Part shown: positions 1 through 7,123 of the stretch, piece after piece
Layout: each line of letters starts with the position of its first letter
How positions within the stretch are numbered: the first letter of the stretch is position 1
Origin: Zoogloeaceae bacterium
GTDB lineage: Bacteria > Pseudomonadota > Gammaproteobacteria > Burkholderiales > Rhodocyclaceae
NCBI GenBank assembly: GCA_031259605.1
Contig: JAIRLE010000193.1
Location: 1-23,066, forward strand
DNA length: 23,066 nucleotides
Reading direction: 5' to 3'
Notes under the pieces: generated by a model
What the model saw: only the letters and a program-made list of their open reading frames with translations
What the model was told of the DNA's origin: nothing
The model's database searches: none
Program-made: the position numbers and the translations under genes

Positions 1-1099
1 TCGGCAATTGACCGGCGGCTTGGGCGATGTGGCTGGGGAGCTTGTCCATCAGGGCAGTCATGCCGCCCATTTGCCGCATCTGGCGCATCTGCGCCTTGAA
101 ATCCTCCAGCGTGAATCCCTTGCCGCTTTTCAGTTTCTTCGCCAGTTCCAGCGCCTTTTCCTCGTCGACGTTCTTTTGCGCTTCCTCGATCAGCGACAGG
201 ACATCGCCCATGCCGAGGATGCGCGAAGCCATGCGTTCGGGATGAAAAACTTCCAGCCCGTCCAGTTTTTCGCCCACGCCGGAAAACTTGATCGGCCTGC
301 CCGTCACCTGGCGCACGGAAAGCGCCGCGCCGCCGCGCGCGTCGCCATCGAGCTTGGTCAGCACGATGCCGGTAAGCGGCAGGGCTTCGTTGAAGGCGCG
401 GGCGGTATTGACCGCGTCCTGTCCCAACATGGCGTCGACCACGAACAGGGTCTCGATGGGATTCAGCGCCGTATGCAGCGCCCCGATTTCCGCCATCATG
501 GCGGCGTCTATCGCCAGCCGTCCCGCCGTATCCACCAGCAGCACATCGTGATAATGGCGGCGCGCCCAATCCACGGCGGCGCGCGCAATGGCTTCGGGCT
601 GGTCGTTGGCGCTGGAGGGGAAGAAATCCAGTTCCGCCTGCTGGGCGACGGTTTGCAACTGGGCGATGGCGGCAGGGCGATAGATGTCGCAAGAGACGAC
701 CAGCACCTTCTTTTTTTGCTTTTCCTTCAGGAATTTTCCCAGTTTGCCAACCGTGGTGGTTTTGCCCGCGCCCTGCAATCCGGCCATCAGGATGATGGCC
801 GGCGGTTGCGTCGCTAGGTTGAGTTCCGCATTCGCGCCGCCCATCACGGCGGCGAGTTCGCGTTGCACCACGCCGACCAGCGCCTGCCCTGGCGTCAACG
901 AACCGATGACTTCCTGTCCCAGCGCCTTTTCCCTGACGGCGTTGATGAATTCCTTGATTACCGGCAACGCCACATCGGCTTCCAGCAGCGCCATGCGCAC
1001 TTCGCGCAGGGACTCGCTGATGTTGTCTTCGGTAAGACGCGCCTGCCCGCGCAGGGTTTTCATTACCTTGGCGAGGCGTTCTGTCAGGTTATCAAGCAT
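1..1099 (-). CDS. ffh: Signal recognition particle protein Ffh (SRP54), C-terminus cut by window edge
   Basis: Ffh is the GTPase of the bacterial signal recognition particle. It binds 4.5S RNA and signal sequences of nascent inner-membrane proteins and docks with FtsY. The reading frame starts at the ATG complementary to 1097-1099 (MLDNLTERLAKV, typical of proteobacterial Ffh) and stays open to base 1, giving 366 residues of a protein usually about 450 long. The N-domain four-helix region covers about residues 1-90. The P-loop GLQGAGKTTT lies near 107-116, followed by DTAGR and TKLDGDARGG in the G domain. The methionine-rich M domain begins near residue 300 (repeated MRQM pattern) and is incomplete. 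It is divergent from the ypjD-like gene with only 24 bases between starts, so its promoter must lie inside that neighbour. Identification is very secure; the end is simply outside the window. Confidence 0.97.
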   Translation of the reverse strand, partial: MLDNLTERLAKVMKTLRGQARLTEDNISESLREVRMALLEADVALPVIKEFINAVREKALGQEVIGSLTPGQALVGVVQRELAAVMGGANAELNLATQPPAIILMAGLQGAGKTTTVGKLGKFLKEKQKKKVLVVSCDIYRPAAIAQLQTVAQQAELDFFPSSANDQPEAIARAAVDWARRHYHDVLLVDTAGRLAIDAAMMAEIGALHTALNPIETLFVVDAMLGQDAVNTARAFNEALPLTGIVLTKLDGDARGGAALSVRQVTGRPIKFSGVGEKLDGLEVFHPERMASRILGMGDVLSLIEEAQKNVDEEKALELAKKLKSGKGFTLEDFKAQMRQMRQMGGMTALMDKLPSHIAQAAGQLP

Positions 1100-1123
1100 G
1101 GCGGCTTCAGGTAGAATTTCGGA

Positions 1124-1969
1124 ATGCCTATTGTAAATCAGCTCCCCTCCTCTGGTTTGCTTGCGTCTGCAGGTACGCTCTATCTGATGCTCGGCCTGCA
1201 TTTCTGGCGCAGCCGCTGGTCGGAAAAATTCGCCGCGCCAGCATCTACACGAACGGCGCGGATAGAGAAAGTCCTCATCGGCCTGACGCTGTTCCTGCAC
1301 GCGACTGGTTTGCAAGGCGCGCTGTTCGGCGCGGGCGACATGCAGTTTTCCTTTGCGCTCGCCTTGTGCCTGATGGCCTGGCTGGTGGTCTTGATCTATT
1401 GGCTGGAGAGTTTCCAGGCACGCATGGATGGCGTACAGCCCATTGTCTTGAGCACGGCGGCGCTGGCGGTTTTTCTGCCCTTCTTCTTTCCCAGGACGCA
1501 TGCGATTGCGCATATTGACGCTTTGGGCTTTCGTCTGCATTTTCTGGCCGCCATGCTGGCCTACGGCCTGTTCGCGCTGGCGGCGGCGCACGCGCTGTTC
1601 ATGCGTCTGGTGGAAAAGCGTCTGCATCACCCGGCGCGCTCCCGGCGCATGCAAAGCATGCCGCCGCTGTTGGCGATGGAATCCTTGTTGTTTCGCATTC
1701 TCACCATCGCCTTTGCCCTCCTGACGGTAGCATTGGGCAGCGGGCTGTTCTATTCGGAGCATGTGTTCGGCAAGGCGCTGGCCTTTGAGCATAAAACGGT
1801 GTTCGGCATCATCGCCTGGATCATCTTTGCCATTTTGCTGCTCGGTCGACGCATTTACGGCTGGCGCGGCAAACGGGCGTTGAACTGGACGCTGCTCGGA
1901 TTCATCACCTTGCTGCTGGCCTATATCGGCAGCCGTTTCGTGCTGGAAGTGCTGTTGCAACGCGCCTGA
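1124..1969 (+). CDS. ypjD: YpjD/CcsA-like inner-membrane protein (cytochrome c assembly family)
   Basis: This is a 281-residue polytopic membrane protein with about eight hydrophobic helices. Its C-terminal half has the pattern SGLFYSEHVFGKALAFEHK, then a tryptophan-containing helix, which is typical of the 'cytochrome c assembly family protein' (CcsA/CcmC-related) found beside ffh in proteobacteria. In CcsA proper, conserved histidines and a WWD segment handle haem. Here histidines are visible (for example in FRLHF and FEHK) but I see no full WWD motif, so a haem-export role should not be assumed. The E. coli homologue YpjD (CorE) sits between ffh and yfjD and has been linked to cobalt/magnesium sensitivity. 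The same order occurs here, with yfjD 12 bases downstream. The ATG at 1124 has little leader, and TAGAAT at 1112-1117 could be a -10 element for it. Family confident, molecular function uncertain. Confidence 0.87.
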   Translation: MPIVNQLPSSGLLASAGTLYLMLGLHFWRSRWSEKFAAPASTRTARIEKVLIGLTLFLHATGLQGALFGAGDMQFSFALALCLMAWLVVLIYWLESFQARMDGVQPIVLSTAALAVFLPFFFPRTHAIAHIDALGFRLHFLAAMLAYGLFALAAAHALFMRLVEKRLHHPARSRRMQSMPPLLAMESLLFRILTIAFALLTVALGSGLFYSEHVFGKALAFEHKTVFGIIAWIIFAILLLGRRIYGWRGKRALNWTLLGFITLLLAYIGSRFVLEVLLQRA

Positions 1970-1981
1970 TTTTTTCCGTCC

Positions 1982-3286
1982 TTGGACCAGATCCCCTTAT
2001 CCCTGCTCGTTGGCGCGCTGATTGCGCTCCTGGCGCTATCGGCGTTCTTTTCCATGAGCGAGACCGCCATGATGGCGGCCAACCGCTACCGCCTGCGCCA
2101 TCGCGCCAGGGAAGGCCATCTGGGCGCGAAGCTGGCGCTGAAGCTGCTGGCGCGGCTCGACCGATTGCTGGGCGTCATCCTGCTGGGCAACAACCTTGTC
2201 AATATCGCCTCCGCCGCGCTGGTCAGCGTGATCAGCTTCCGGCTTTTCGGTAACGACGAATGGATGCTGGGGGCGCTGACCCTGCTGCTGACCTTCGCCA
2301 TCCTGGTGTTTTCCGAGATCACGCCCAAGGTCATTGGCGCAACCTATGCCGATCCGTTGAGCGAAGTGTTGAGTTTCGTGTTTACGCCCCTGATTCGTCT
2401 TTTGTATCCGGTCATCTGGTTCATCAATCTTTTCGTTACCGCCCTGTTGCGGCTGTTCAAGCTCTCTCCGCATTCGGCGGCGCATACGGAAAAGCTCACG
2501 CCAGAAGAATTGCGGACGCTGGTCATGGAAAGCCGCGAGCTGATTCCCGCCAAGCACGGCAGCATCCTGATGAATCTCCTGGATTTGGGCAAAATCAGCG
2601 TGGAAGACGTGATGACGCCGCGCGGCGGCGTGGAAATCCTCGACGTGGACGACGCCTGGGAAGAAATCCAGGAGCGTCTTGCCGCCTGCCGCCACGCATA
2701 TCTGCCGGTATGCCGCGAATCGCTGGATCATCTGCTGGGCGTGTTGCCCGTGCGTTCGGCATTGACCCGGATTGCCGAGCCGGAATTTGCGCGCAACGAC
2801 TTGCTGGCGCAGCTTCTTCCGCCGTATTGCATCCCGCTGGGCACGACCCTGATCGCGCAACTGGGGTTTTTCCAGGAAAACCGACAGCGGCTGGGCTTCG
2901 TGGTCGATGAATACGGCGAAATCCTCGGCTTGGTGACGTTGGAAGACATCGTGGAAGAAATCGTCGGCGAATTCGCCACCGCGCTTCCCGGCGCGCCCCG
3001 GAAACTCCTCTGGGACGCGGCGGGCGGCGTCATGGTCGAAGGCAGCCAGTCGCTGCGCGATTTGAACCGCAAGCTCGGCCTCGATTTTCCGCTGGACGGC
3101 CCCAAGACCTTGAACGGCCTGATTCTGCAACAACTCGAAGACATTCCGGAAACTCGCGTCAGCCTGAAGCTTCACGGCGTTACCGTGGAAGTCGTCCAGT
3201 CCCAGGACAAGAGCGTCAAAATCGCCCGCATCTATCGGCCAGAGGAGCAAGCGCCAAAAACGGAGGACGGGGAACGGCAAACATGA
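1982..3286 (+). CDS. yfjD: YfjD/CorB-like CNNM-family transporter (DUF21-CBS-CBS-CorC/HlyC)
   Basis: A 434-residue inner-membrane protein of the CNNM/CorB family, associated with Mg2+/Co2+ efflux; older annotation calls it 'hemolysin-like'. Residues 1-190 form the DUF21 membrane domain with several helices and the early FSMSETAMMA segment typical of the family. Two CBS domains span roughly 205-335, the second ending in DEYGEILGLVTLEDIVEEI, which is diagnostic. A CorC/HlyC C-terminal domain follows at about 345-425. I use the TTG at 1982 because the family N-terminus (xDQIPLSLL plus first helix) begins there. The next in-frame ATG, at 2054, would remove part of the first membrane helix. No good Shine-Dalgarno sequence precedes the TTG, which suggests translational coupling to the ypjD-like gene ending 12 bases upstream. 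The pair matches E. coli ypjD-yfjD. Confidence 0.92.
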   Translation: MDQIPLSLLVGALIALLALSAFFSMSETAMMAANRYRLRHRAREGHLGAKLALKLLARLDRLLGVILLGNNLVNIASAALVSVISFRLFGNDEWMLGALTLLLTFAILVFSEITPKVIGATYADPLSEVLSFVFTPLIRLLYPVIWFINLFVTALLRLFKLSPHSAAHTEKLTPEELRTLVMESRELIPAKHGSILMNLLDLGKISVEDVMTPRGGVEILDVDDAWEEIQERLAACRHAYLPVCRESLDHLLGVLPVRSALTRIAEPEFARNDLLAQLLPPYCIPLGTTLIAQLGFFQENRQRLGFVVDEYGEILGLVTLEDIVEEIVGEFATALPGAPRKLLWDAAGGVMVEGSQSLRDLNRKLGLDFPLDGPKTLNGLILQQLEDIPETRVSLKLHGVTVEVVQSQDKSVKIARIYRPEEQAPKTEDGERQT

Positions 3287-3374
3287 AGCGGGAAATCCGC
3301 GCTGGTTTTGCCGTTTTCTGTCATTCGTCTCCCAATCCCTTAAAATCCAGCTTTATTTCATCGTTGGGACGCGC

Positions 3375-3767
3375 ATGATTGGCATTTTATTGGTAACGCA
3401 CGGAACGCTGGGCGAGGCGCTGTTGCAGGACGTCTGCCACATTCTCGGCAAACGTCCGCCGTTATTGGGGCAGTTGGGGGTTGCAGCGCAAGACGATCCA
3501 CTGGACATCCTGCCGCTTGCCCAGCGTCACTTGCAGCAGGTAGACGGCGGCGCGGGCGTGCTGGTGATGACGGACATCTTCGGCGCGACGCCGGCCAATC
3601 TGGCGATGAAACTCCTAGAGCCGGGAAGGGTGGAAGGCGTCTCCGGCGTCAGCCTGCCCATGCTGCTGCGCGCCCTGACCTATCGGGAAAAGGGGCTGGA
3701 GACGATGACAAGCAAGGCCATCAGCGGCGCGCGCGATGGCGCGCTCAACATGCAAAAGGACATCTGA
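3375..3767 (+). CDS. PTS EIIA component of the mannose/fructose (Man) family
   Basis: A 130-residue EIIA domain of the PTS mannose family. The phosphorylatable histidine is His9 in LLVTHG, and the second signature VMTDIFGATPANLA is present at about residues 65-78. In transport systems this domain takes phosphate from HPr and passes it to EIIB. Here no EIIB, EIIC or EIID is encoded nearby. As in many betaproteobacteria and Neisseria, it is probably a regulatory end-acceptor rather than part of a sugar importer (inference). It is the first gene of an operon whose stop codon overlaps the HPr start by one base (TGATG at 3765-3769). The start ATG at 3375 gives the expected family length. The 88 bases upstream hold no clear promoter that I can defend; TAAAAT at 3341-3346 is a possible -10 without a good -35. 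Confidence 0.92.
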   Translation: MIGILLVTHGTLGEALLQDVCHILGKRPPLLGQLGVAAQDDPLDILPLAQRHLQQVDGGAGVLVMTDIFGATPANLAMKLLEPGRVEGVSGVSLPMLLRALTYREKGLETMTSKAISGARDGALNMQKDI

Positions 3768-4036
3768 TGCAAAGGCGCGAAGTCGAAATCGTAAACAAGC
3801 TGGGATTGCACGCGCGCCCTTCCGGCCAGCTTTCGCAACTGGCGGGCGCTTTCGAAAGCGATATCTGGATGGAGCGCAATGGTCGCCGCGTCAACGCCAA
3901 GAGCATCATGGGCGTGATGATGCTGGCCGCCGGATGCGGCAAACAAATCATGTTGGAGGCATCGGGACGCGATGAGGAAGCAGCCATACAGGCGCTGTCC
4001 GAGTTAATCGCCAGCCGCTTCGGGGAAGCGGAATGA
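3767..4036 (+). CDS. ptsH: Phosphocarrier protein HPr
   Basis: HPr, 89 residues, the small phosphocarrier between Enzyme I and EIIA proteins. The catalytic histidine falls at position 15 (GLHARP), and the regulatory serine at position 46 (NAKSIMGVMMLAAG), the standard numbering for both sites. Having Ser46 matters because an HPr kinase/phosphorylase gene (hprK) is also in this window at 20071, so HPr here can plausibly be both His- and Ser-phosphorylated. The ATG at 3767 overlaps the stop of the EIIA gene by one base. The HPr stop overlaps the Enzyme I start by four bases (ATGA at 4033-4036), so the three genes should be translationally coupled. Length and motifs are entirely typical. Confidence 0.97.
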   Translation: MQRREVEIVNKLGLHARPSGQLSQLAGAFESDIWMERNGRRVNAKSIMGVMMLAAGCGKQIMLEASGRDEEAAIQALSELIASRFGEAE

Positions 4037-5763
4037 GTTATACCCTGCACGGTCTGGGCATTTCGGGCGGCATTGCCATTGGGCGAGCCATGCTCATGTC
4101 GCACGCCACGCTGGAAGTGGCACACCTGACGATCGGCACCCGCCAGGTAGACAAGGAGCTGGCGCGCCTGGATTCCGCCGTGGAAGCGGTGCGCGCCGAA
4201 TTGCTGGCGCTGAAGGCGCACAACGACCGCGCGCCTACCGCCCCCAATGAATTGATGGCCTTCATCGATCTGCATGTGCTGTTCTTATCCGATCCGGAGC
4301 TTATCGGCGCGACCCGGCGCATCGTGCGCGAACGCCTGTGCAATGTCGAATGGGCGCTGGTGCGGCAGATGGAGCACCTGGTCGAACAGTTCGAGCAGTT
4401 CGAGGATCCCTATCTGAAAGAGCGCAAATACGATGTCCTGCAAGTGGGCGAGCGGGTGATCAAGGAGTTGCTTGGCCGTCCGGGGCGGGTATCGCTGAAG
4501 AAGGCCAGGGGCGCGACGGAAGAAACGCTGGTCATCGTGGCGCACGATCTGTCGCCCGCCGACACCATCGCGTTCAAGGAACACCATTTCGCCGCCTTTG
4601 TCACCGATGTCGGCGGCGCGACTTCGCATACCGCGATCCTGGCGCGCAGCATGGCGATCCCCGCCATCGTCGGCCTGTCCAGCGCCCGCGCCATGATCCG
4701 CGATGGCGAAACGCTGATTGTCGACGGCACGCGCGGCGTGTTGCTGGTCGATCCGGACGAACAGGTGCTGGACGAATACCGGATTCGCAAGGAACAACTG
4801 GAACTCGAACGCACCAAGCTAAAGCGCCTGAAATCCATGCAGCCGCGCACACTGGATGGCGTCGATGTGGGCATTTTCGCCAACATCGAAATTCCTTCCG
4901 ACACGCGCGCGGCGCTGGAAGCGGGCGCGGACGGCGTCGGGCTGTTCCGTACCGAATTCCTGTTTCTGGGGCGCGGCGACGTGCCTTCGGAAGAAGAGCA
5001 GTTCGAGGCCTACAAGAAGGTGGTGAAGGACATGGATGGCCGTCCCGTGACGATCCGCACCTTCGATCTGGGCGGCGACAAGACGCCGGACACCCAGCGC
5101 ACGCCGACCAATCCGGCGCTGGGACGGCGCGCCATTCGCCTGTCGCTGGCCGAGCCGGGGATGTTCCGCCTGCAACTGCGCGCCATCCTGCGCGCTTCGC
5201 GTTACGGCAAGGTCAAGCTCCTGGTGCCCATGCTTTCCCATGCCCGCCAGATTGACGCCACGCTCCTGGCGGTGAATGCCGCCAAGGAAAGCCTGCGGGC
5301 GGAGCGCGTCGCCTTTGACGAAGACATTGAAATCGGCGGCATGATCGAAATCCCCGGCGCGGCGCTGGCCATCAACATGTTCCTGAAACGCCTGGATTTT
5401 CTTTCCATCGGCACCAACGACCTGATCCAATACACGCTGGCCATCGATCGCAGCGATGAACAGGTCGCCAGTCTCTACGACCCGCTGCATCCCGCCGTGA
5501 TCATGCTGGTGGCGCATACGCTGTCCACGGCGGAAAAAGCGGGGATGCCGGTTTCCCTCTGCGGCGAAATGGCGGGCGACGCCCGGTTTACCCGCCTTCT
5601 GCTGGGGTTGGGTCTGCGCACCTTCTCCATGCACCCTTCGCAAATCATGCACGTCAAGAGCCGCGTGATCCAGGCCAACGCCAGCGAACTCGCTCCTCTC
5701 GCCCGCCGCATCCTGCGTCTGGACGAAACCGAAAAAATCAAGGAAGCCGTGGGAAAGCTGTAA
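4033..5763 (+). CDS. ptsI: PTS Enzyme I (phosphoenolpyruvate-protein phosphotransferase)
   Basis: A 576-residue Enzyme I that autophosphorylates from phosphoenolpyruvate and hands the phosphate to HPr. The N-terminal HPr-binding and swivelling His domains carry the active histidine at residue 199 in GGATSHTAIL. The C-terminal PEP-binding barrel shows GADGVGLFRTEFLF (about 298-311), FDLGGDK, GTNDLIQYTLAIDR and the catalytic cysteine at 510 in CGEMAGD. Length matches the canonical sugar-type Enzyme I. There is no N-terminal GAF domain, so it is not the PtsP/EI-Ntr form. The start ATG overlaps the ptsH stop by four bases. It is the last gene of the PTS operon; a strong hairpin terminator lies about 140 bases downstream at 5905-5935. 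With no sugar permease nearby, it probably feeds EIIA(Man) here and PtsN further right (inference). Confidence 0.98.
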   Translation: MSYTLHGLGISGGIAIGRAMLMSHATLEVAHLTIGTRQVDKELARLDSAVEAVRAELLALKAHNDRAPTAPNELMAFIDLHVLFLSDPELIGATRRIVRERLCNVEWALVRQMEHLVEQFEQFEDPYLKERKYDVLQVGERVIKELLGRPGRVSLKKARGATEETLVIVAHDLSPADTIAFKEHHFAAFVTDVGGATSHTAILARSMAIPAIVGLSSARAMIRDGETLIVDGTRGVLLVDPDEQVLDEYRIRKEQLELERTKLKRLKSMQPRTLDGVDVGIFANIEIPSDTRAALEAGADGVGLFRTEFLFLGRGDVPSEEEQFEAYKKVVKDMDGRPVTIRTFDLGGDKTPDTQRTPTNPALGRRAIRLSLAEPGMFRLQLRAILRASRYGKVKLLVPMLSHARQIDATLLAVNAAKESLRAERVAFDEDIEIGGMIEIPGAALAINMFLKRLDFLSIGTNDLIQYTLAIDRSDEQVASLYDPLHPAVIMLVAHTLSTAEKAGMPVSLCGEMAGDARFTRLLLGLGLRTFSMHPSQIMHVKSRVIQANASELAPLARRILRLDETEKIKEAVGKL

Positions 5764-5782
5764 GAACCTGTTCATCGTAAAA

Positions 5783-5902
5783 CCAACTCCGGTTTGAAAC
5801 CCCGCCCGTAAGAAAAGCGCGAAGATTGAGACCCTGGCCGCGACCGGGGTTTCGACCGTAGCCATTCTCGAGGGGAGAGAAACCCCTTCCCAATGGAGTT
5901 GG
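5783..5902. repeat. Intergenic block of nested inverted repeats after ptsI
   Basis: The stretch between ptsI and the hydrogenase protease contains several inverted repeats. CCAACTCC at 5783-5790 pairs with GGAGTTGG at 5895-5902, closing the block. GAAACCCC occurs at 5796-5803 and 5879-5886, both complementary to GGGGTTTC at 5846-5853. AGGGG at 5871-5875 can pair with CCCCT at 5883-5887. No coding pattern is convincing on either strand, although the minus strand stays open here as an extension of a shadow frame. The arrangement resembles a dispersed REP-like or miniature mobile repeat. Copy number elsewhere in the genome cannot be seen from this window. It could also be an RNA leader or processing structure of the ptsI transcript. 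Confidence 0.45.
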
Positions 5903-5904
5903 AC

Positions 5905-5935
5905 CGACAGCCCTGAAGGGCTGTCGCTGATTTTT
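5905..5935 (+). terminator. Rho-independent terminator after ptsI
   Basis: A perfect 9-bp stem, CGACAGCCC (5905-5913) with GGGCTGTCG (5918-5926), closes a TGAA tetraloop and is followed after CTGA by five T residues (5931-5935). It lies downstream of ptsI and before the hydrogenase maturation genes, so it fits as the end of the PTS operon. Orientation is set by the T run on the plus strand. Confidence 0.8.
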
Positions 5936-6038
5936 GCTGCGATTGCCCCGCGCGCCGTATTTTCGCGCGGCGAAGGTTGCGTGTGCCGGGGTATACTGCG
6001 TGTCTGATTCATGTCAGGAAAACCGGGGGGGGAACGCC

Positions 6039-6665
6039 GTGCCGTGCGAATATCGTGTGCTGGTGTTGGGCATTGGCAATCTCTTGTGGGCCGATGAGGG
6101 CTTTGGTGTGCGTTGTGCCGAAGCCCTGCATCAGGGCTGGCGCTTTCCCGCCGAAGTCCGCCTGATGGATGGCGGCACCCAGGGGTTGTACCTCTTGCCG
6201 CATGTGCAGGCGGCAGAAAATCTGCTGGTGTTTGACGCCGTGGATTACGGCGACGCGCCGGGAACGCTGCGTGTCGTCACGGGGGACGCCGTGCCGCGTT
6301 TCATGGGAGCGAAAAAAATGAGTTTGCACCAGACCGGTTTCCAGGAAGTTCTCGCCGCCGCCGCCCTGACCGGGCGCTTGCCGTCCGCGCTGACCCTGAT
6401 CGGCGTACAGCCGGAGGAACTGGAGGATTACGGCGGCAGCCTGTCGCTCGCAGTGCGAAAAAAGCTGCCGGAGGCGCTGGATGTCGCCCTTGTCTGGCTC
6501 AAGCGCTGGGGCGCGACGGGCGAGCGGCGGAAGGAAAACGAAAAAACGCCGCCGCTGACGGACGCGGCGCTGGCGCTGACCGCCTATGAACGCGGACGCC
6601 CGGACGCTCGCCTGGCCTGGCGCAAGGGCGACGCGCGCTTCCTGAATACGCGCTCCGGAGCATGA
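6039..6665 (+). CDS. hupD: Hydrogenase maturation protease (HupD/HyaD/HoxM family)
   Basis: A nickel-dependent endopeptidase of the HyaD/HybD family, which removes the C-terminal extension of the [NiFe]-hydrogenase large subunit after nickel insertion. With the GTG at 6039 as start the protein has 208 residues, close to family length. It begins MPCEYRVLVLGIGNLLWADEGFG, where Glu20 corresponds to the conserved nickel-ligand glutamate, Asp66 lies in the FDAVDYG segment and His97 in SLHQTGFQEVL, so all three expected ligands are present. The frame is open further upstream (an ATG at 5934), but that stretch is unlike the family and runs into the terminator. An unbroken run of eight G residues (6025-6032) sits at the ribosome-binding position. 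The HypC-like gene follows after one base. The C-terminal 40 residues are poorly conserved. The hydrogenase it serves is not in the window. Confidence 0.9.
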   Translation: MPCEYRVLVLGIGNLLWADEGFGVRCAEALHQGWRFPAEVRLMDGGTQGLYLLPHVQAAENLLVFDAVDYGDAPGTLRVVTGDAVPRFMGAKKMSLHQTGFQEVLAAAALTGRLPSALTLIGVQPEELEDYGGSLSLAVRKKLPEALDVALVWLKRWGATGERRKENEKTPPLTDAALALTAYERGRPDARLAWRKGDARFLNTRSGA

Positions 6666-6666
6666 G

Positions 6667-6981
6667 ATGTGCGTCGGCATTCCCATGCAAGTCATCGAAG
6701 GCGACGCGTTTTGGGCGCGTTGCCGGGGAAGGCAGGGCGAAACCCGGATTGACATGCGCCTCGTCGGCGCGCAGCCCGCGGGCGTCTGGTTGCTTACCTT
6801 TCTGGACACCGCCCGCGAAGTGCTGGACGCCGAACGCGCAGCCGCCGTCAATGCCGCGCTGGAGGCGCTGGAGGCGCTCCTTTCCGGCCAGGATGTCACA
6901 CCCGGACAACTGGACGCCTTCTTTCCCGATCTGGCTGGACGCGAACCCGAATTGCCCGAATTCCTGAAAAATGCCGCGTGA
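6667..6981 (+). CDS. hupF: HypC/HupF-family hydrogenase assembly chaperone
   Basis: A 104-residue HypC/HupF/HoxL-type chaperone. It begins MCVGIPMQV, with the essential Cys2 that in HypC holds the Fe(CN)2CO unit with HypD and contacts the hydrogenase large-subunit precursor. The length and a C-terminal extension rich in Glu and Leu are closer to the HupF/HoxL branch than to the shorter general HypC. That branch is usually encoded next to a HupD/HoxM protease, exactly as here (start one base after the protease stop). I see no hypA, hypB, hypD, hypE or structural hup genes in the window, so this pair is a detached part of a hydrogenase maturation set. The fold and motif call is confident; the HupF versus HypC label is less so. 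Confidence 0.87.
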   Translation: MCVGIPMQVIEGDAFWARCRGRQGETRIDMRLVGAQPAGVWLLTFLDTAREVLDAERAAAVNAALEALEALLSGQDVTPGQLDAFFPDLAGREPELPEFLKNAA

Positions 6982-7064
6982 GACCGAACCGGCCAGCCCT
7001 GATAAAAGACCTTCATCGACGGATCTGATTTCCGGATTTCGGTGATAATGTTTTTTCGTGATGG

Positions 7065-7082
7065 GCGGCGATGCCGCTTTTT
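7065..7082 (+). terminator. Short hairpin with T-run between hupF and the Gcr-family gene
   Basis: GCGGC (7065-7069) pairs with GCCGC (7073-7077) over a three-base loop and is followed immediately by five T residues (7078-7082). It could end the hupD-hupF transcript. The stem is only 5 bp, so efficiency is doubtful. A GATAAT element at 7044-7049 lies just upstream, so the hairpin could alternatively sit in the leader of the next transcript. Confidence 0.5.
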
Positions 7083-7123
7083 CCGTCTGACACCTGTCTC
7101 CGATGCCTGTACCTTGAAGAAAC

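Noticed and set aside
4819..6012. A 397-codon minus-strand frame over the end of ptsI and the following gap
   Set aside because: Most of it mirrors ptsI. The first 80 codons cover the inverted-repeat block; this looks like accidental coding in a repeat rather than a gene.
5934..6038. N-terminal extension of the hydrogenase protease from the ATG at 5934
   Set aside because: It would begin inside the T-run of the ptsI terminator, and the added 35 residues do not resemble the family, which starts just before the LGIGN motif.
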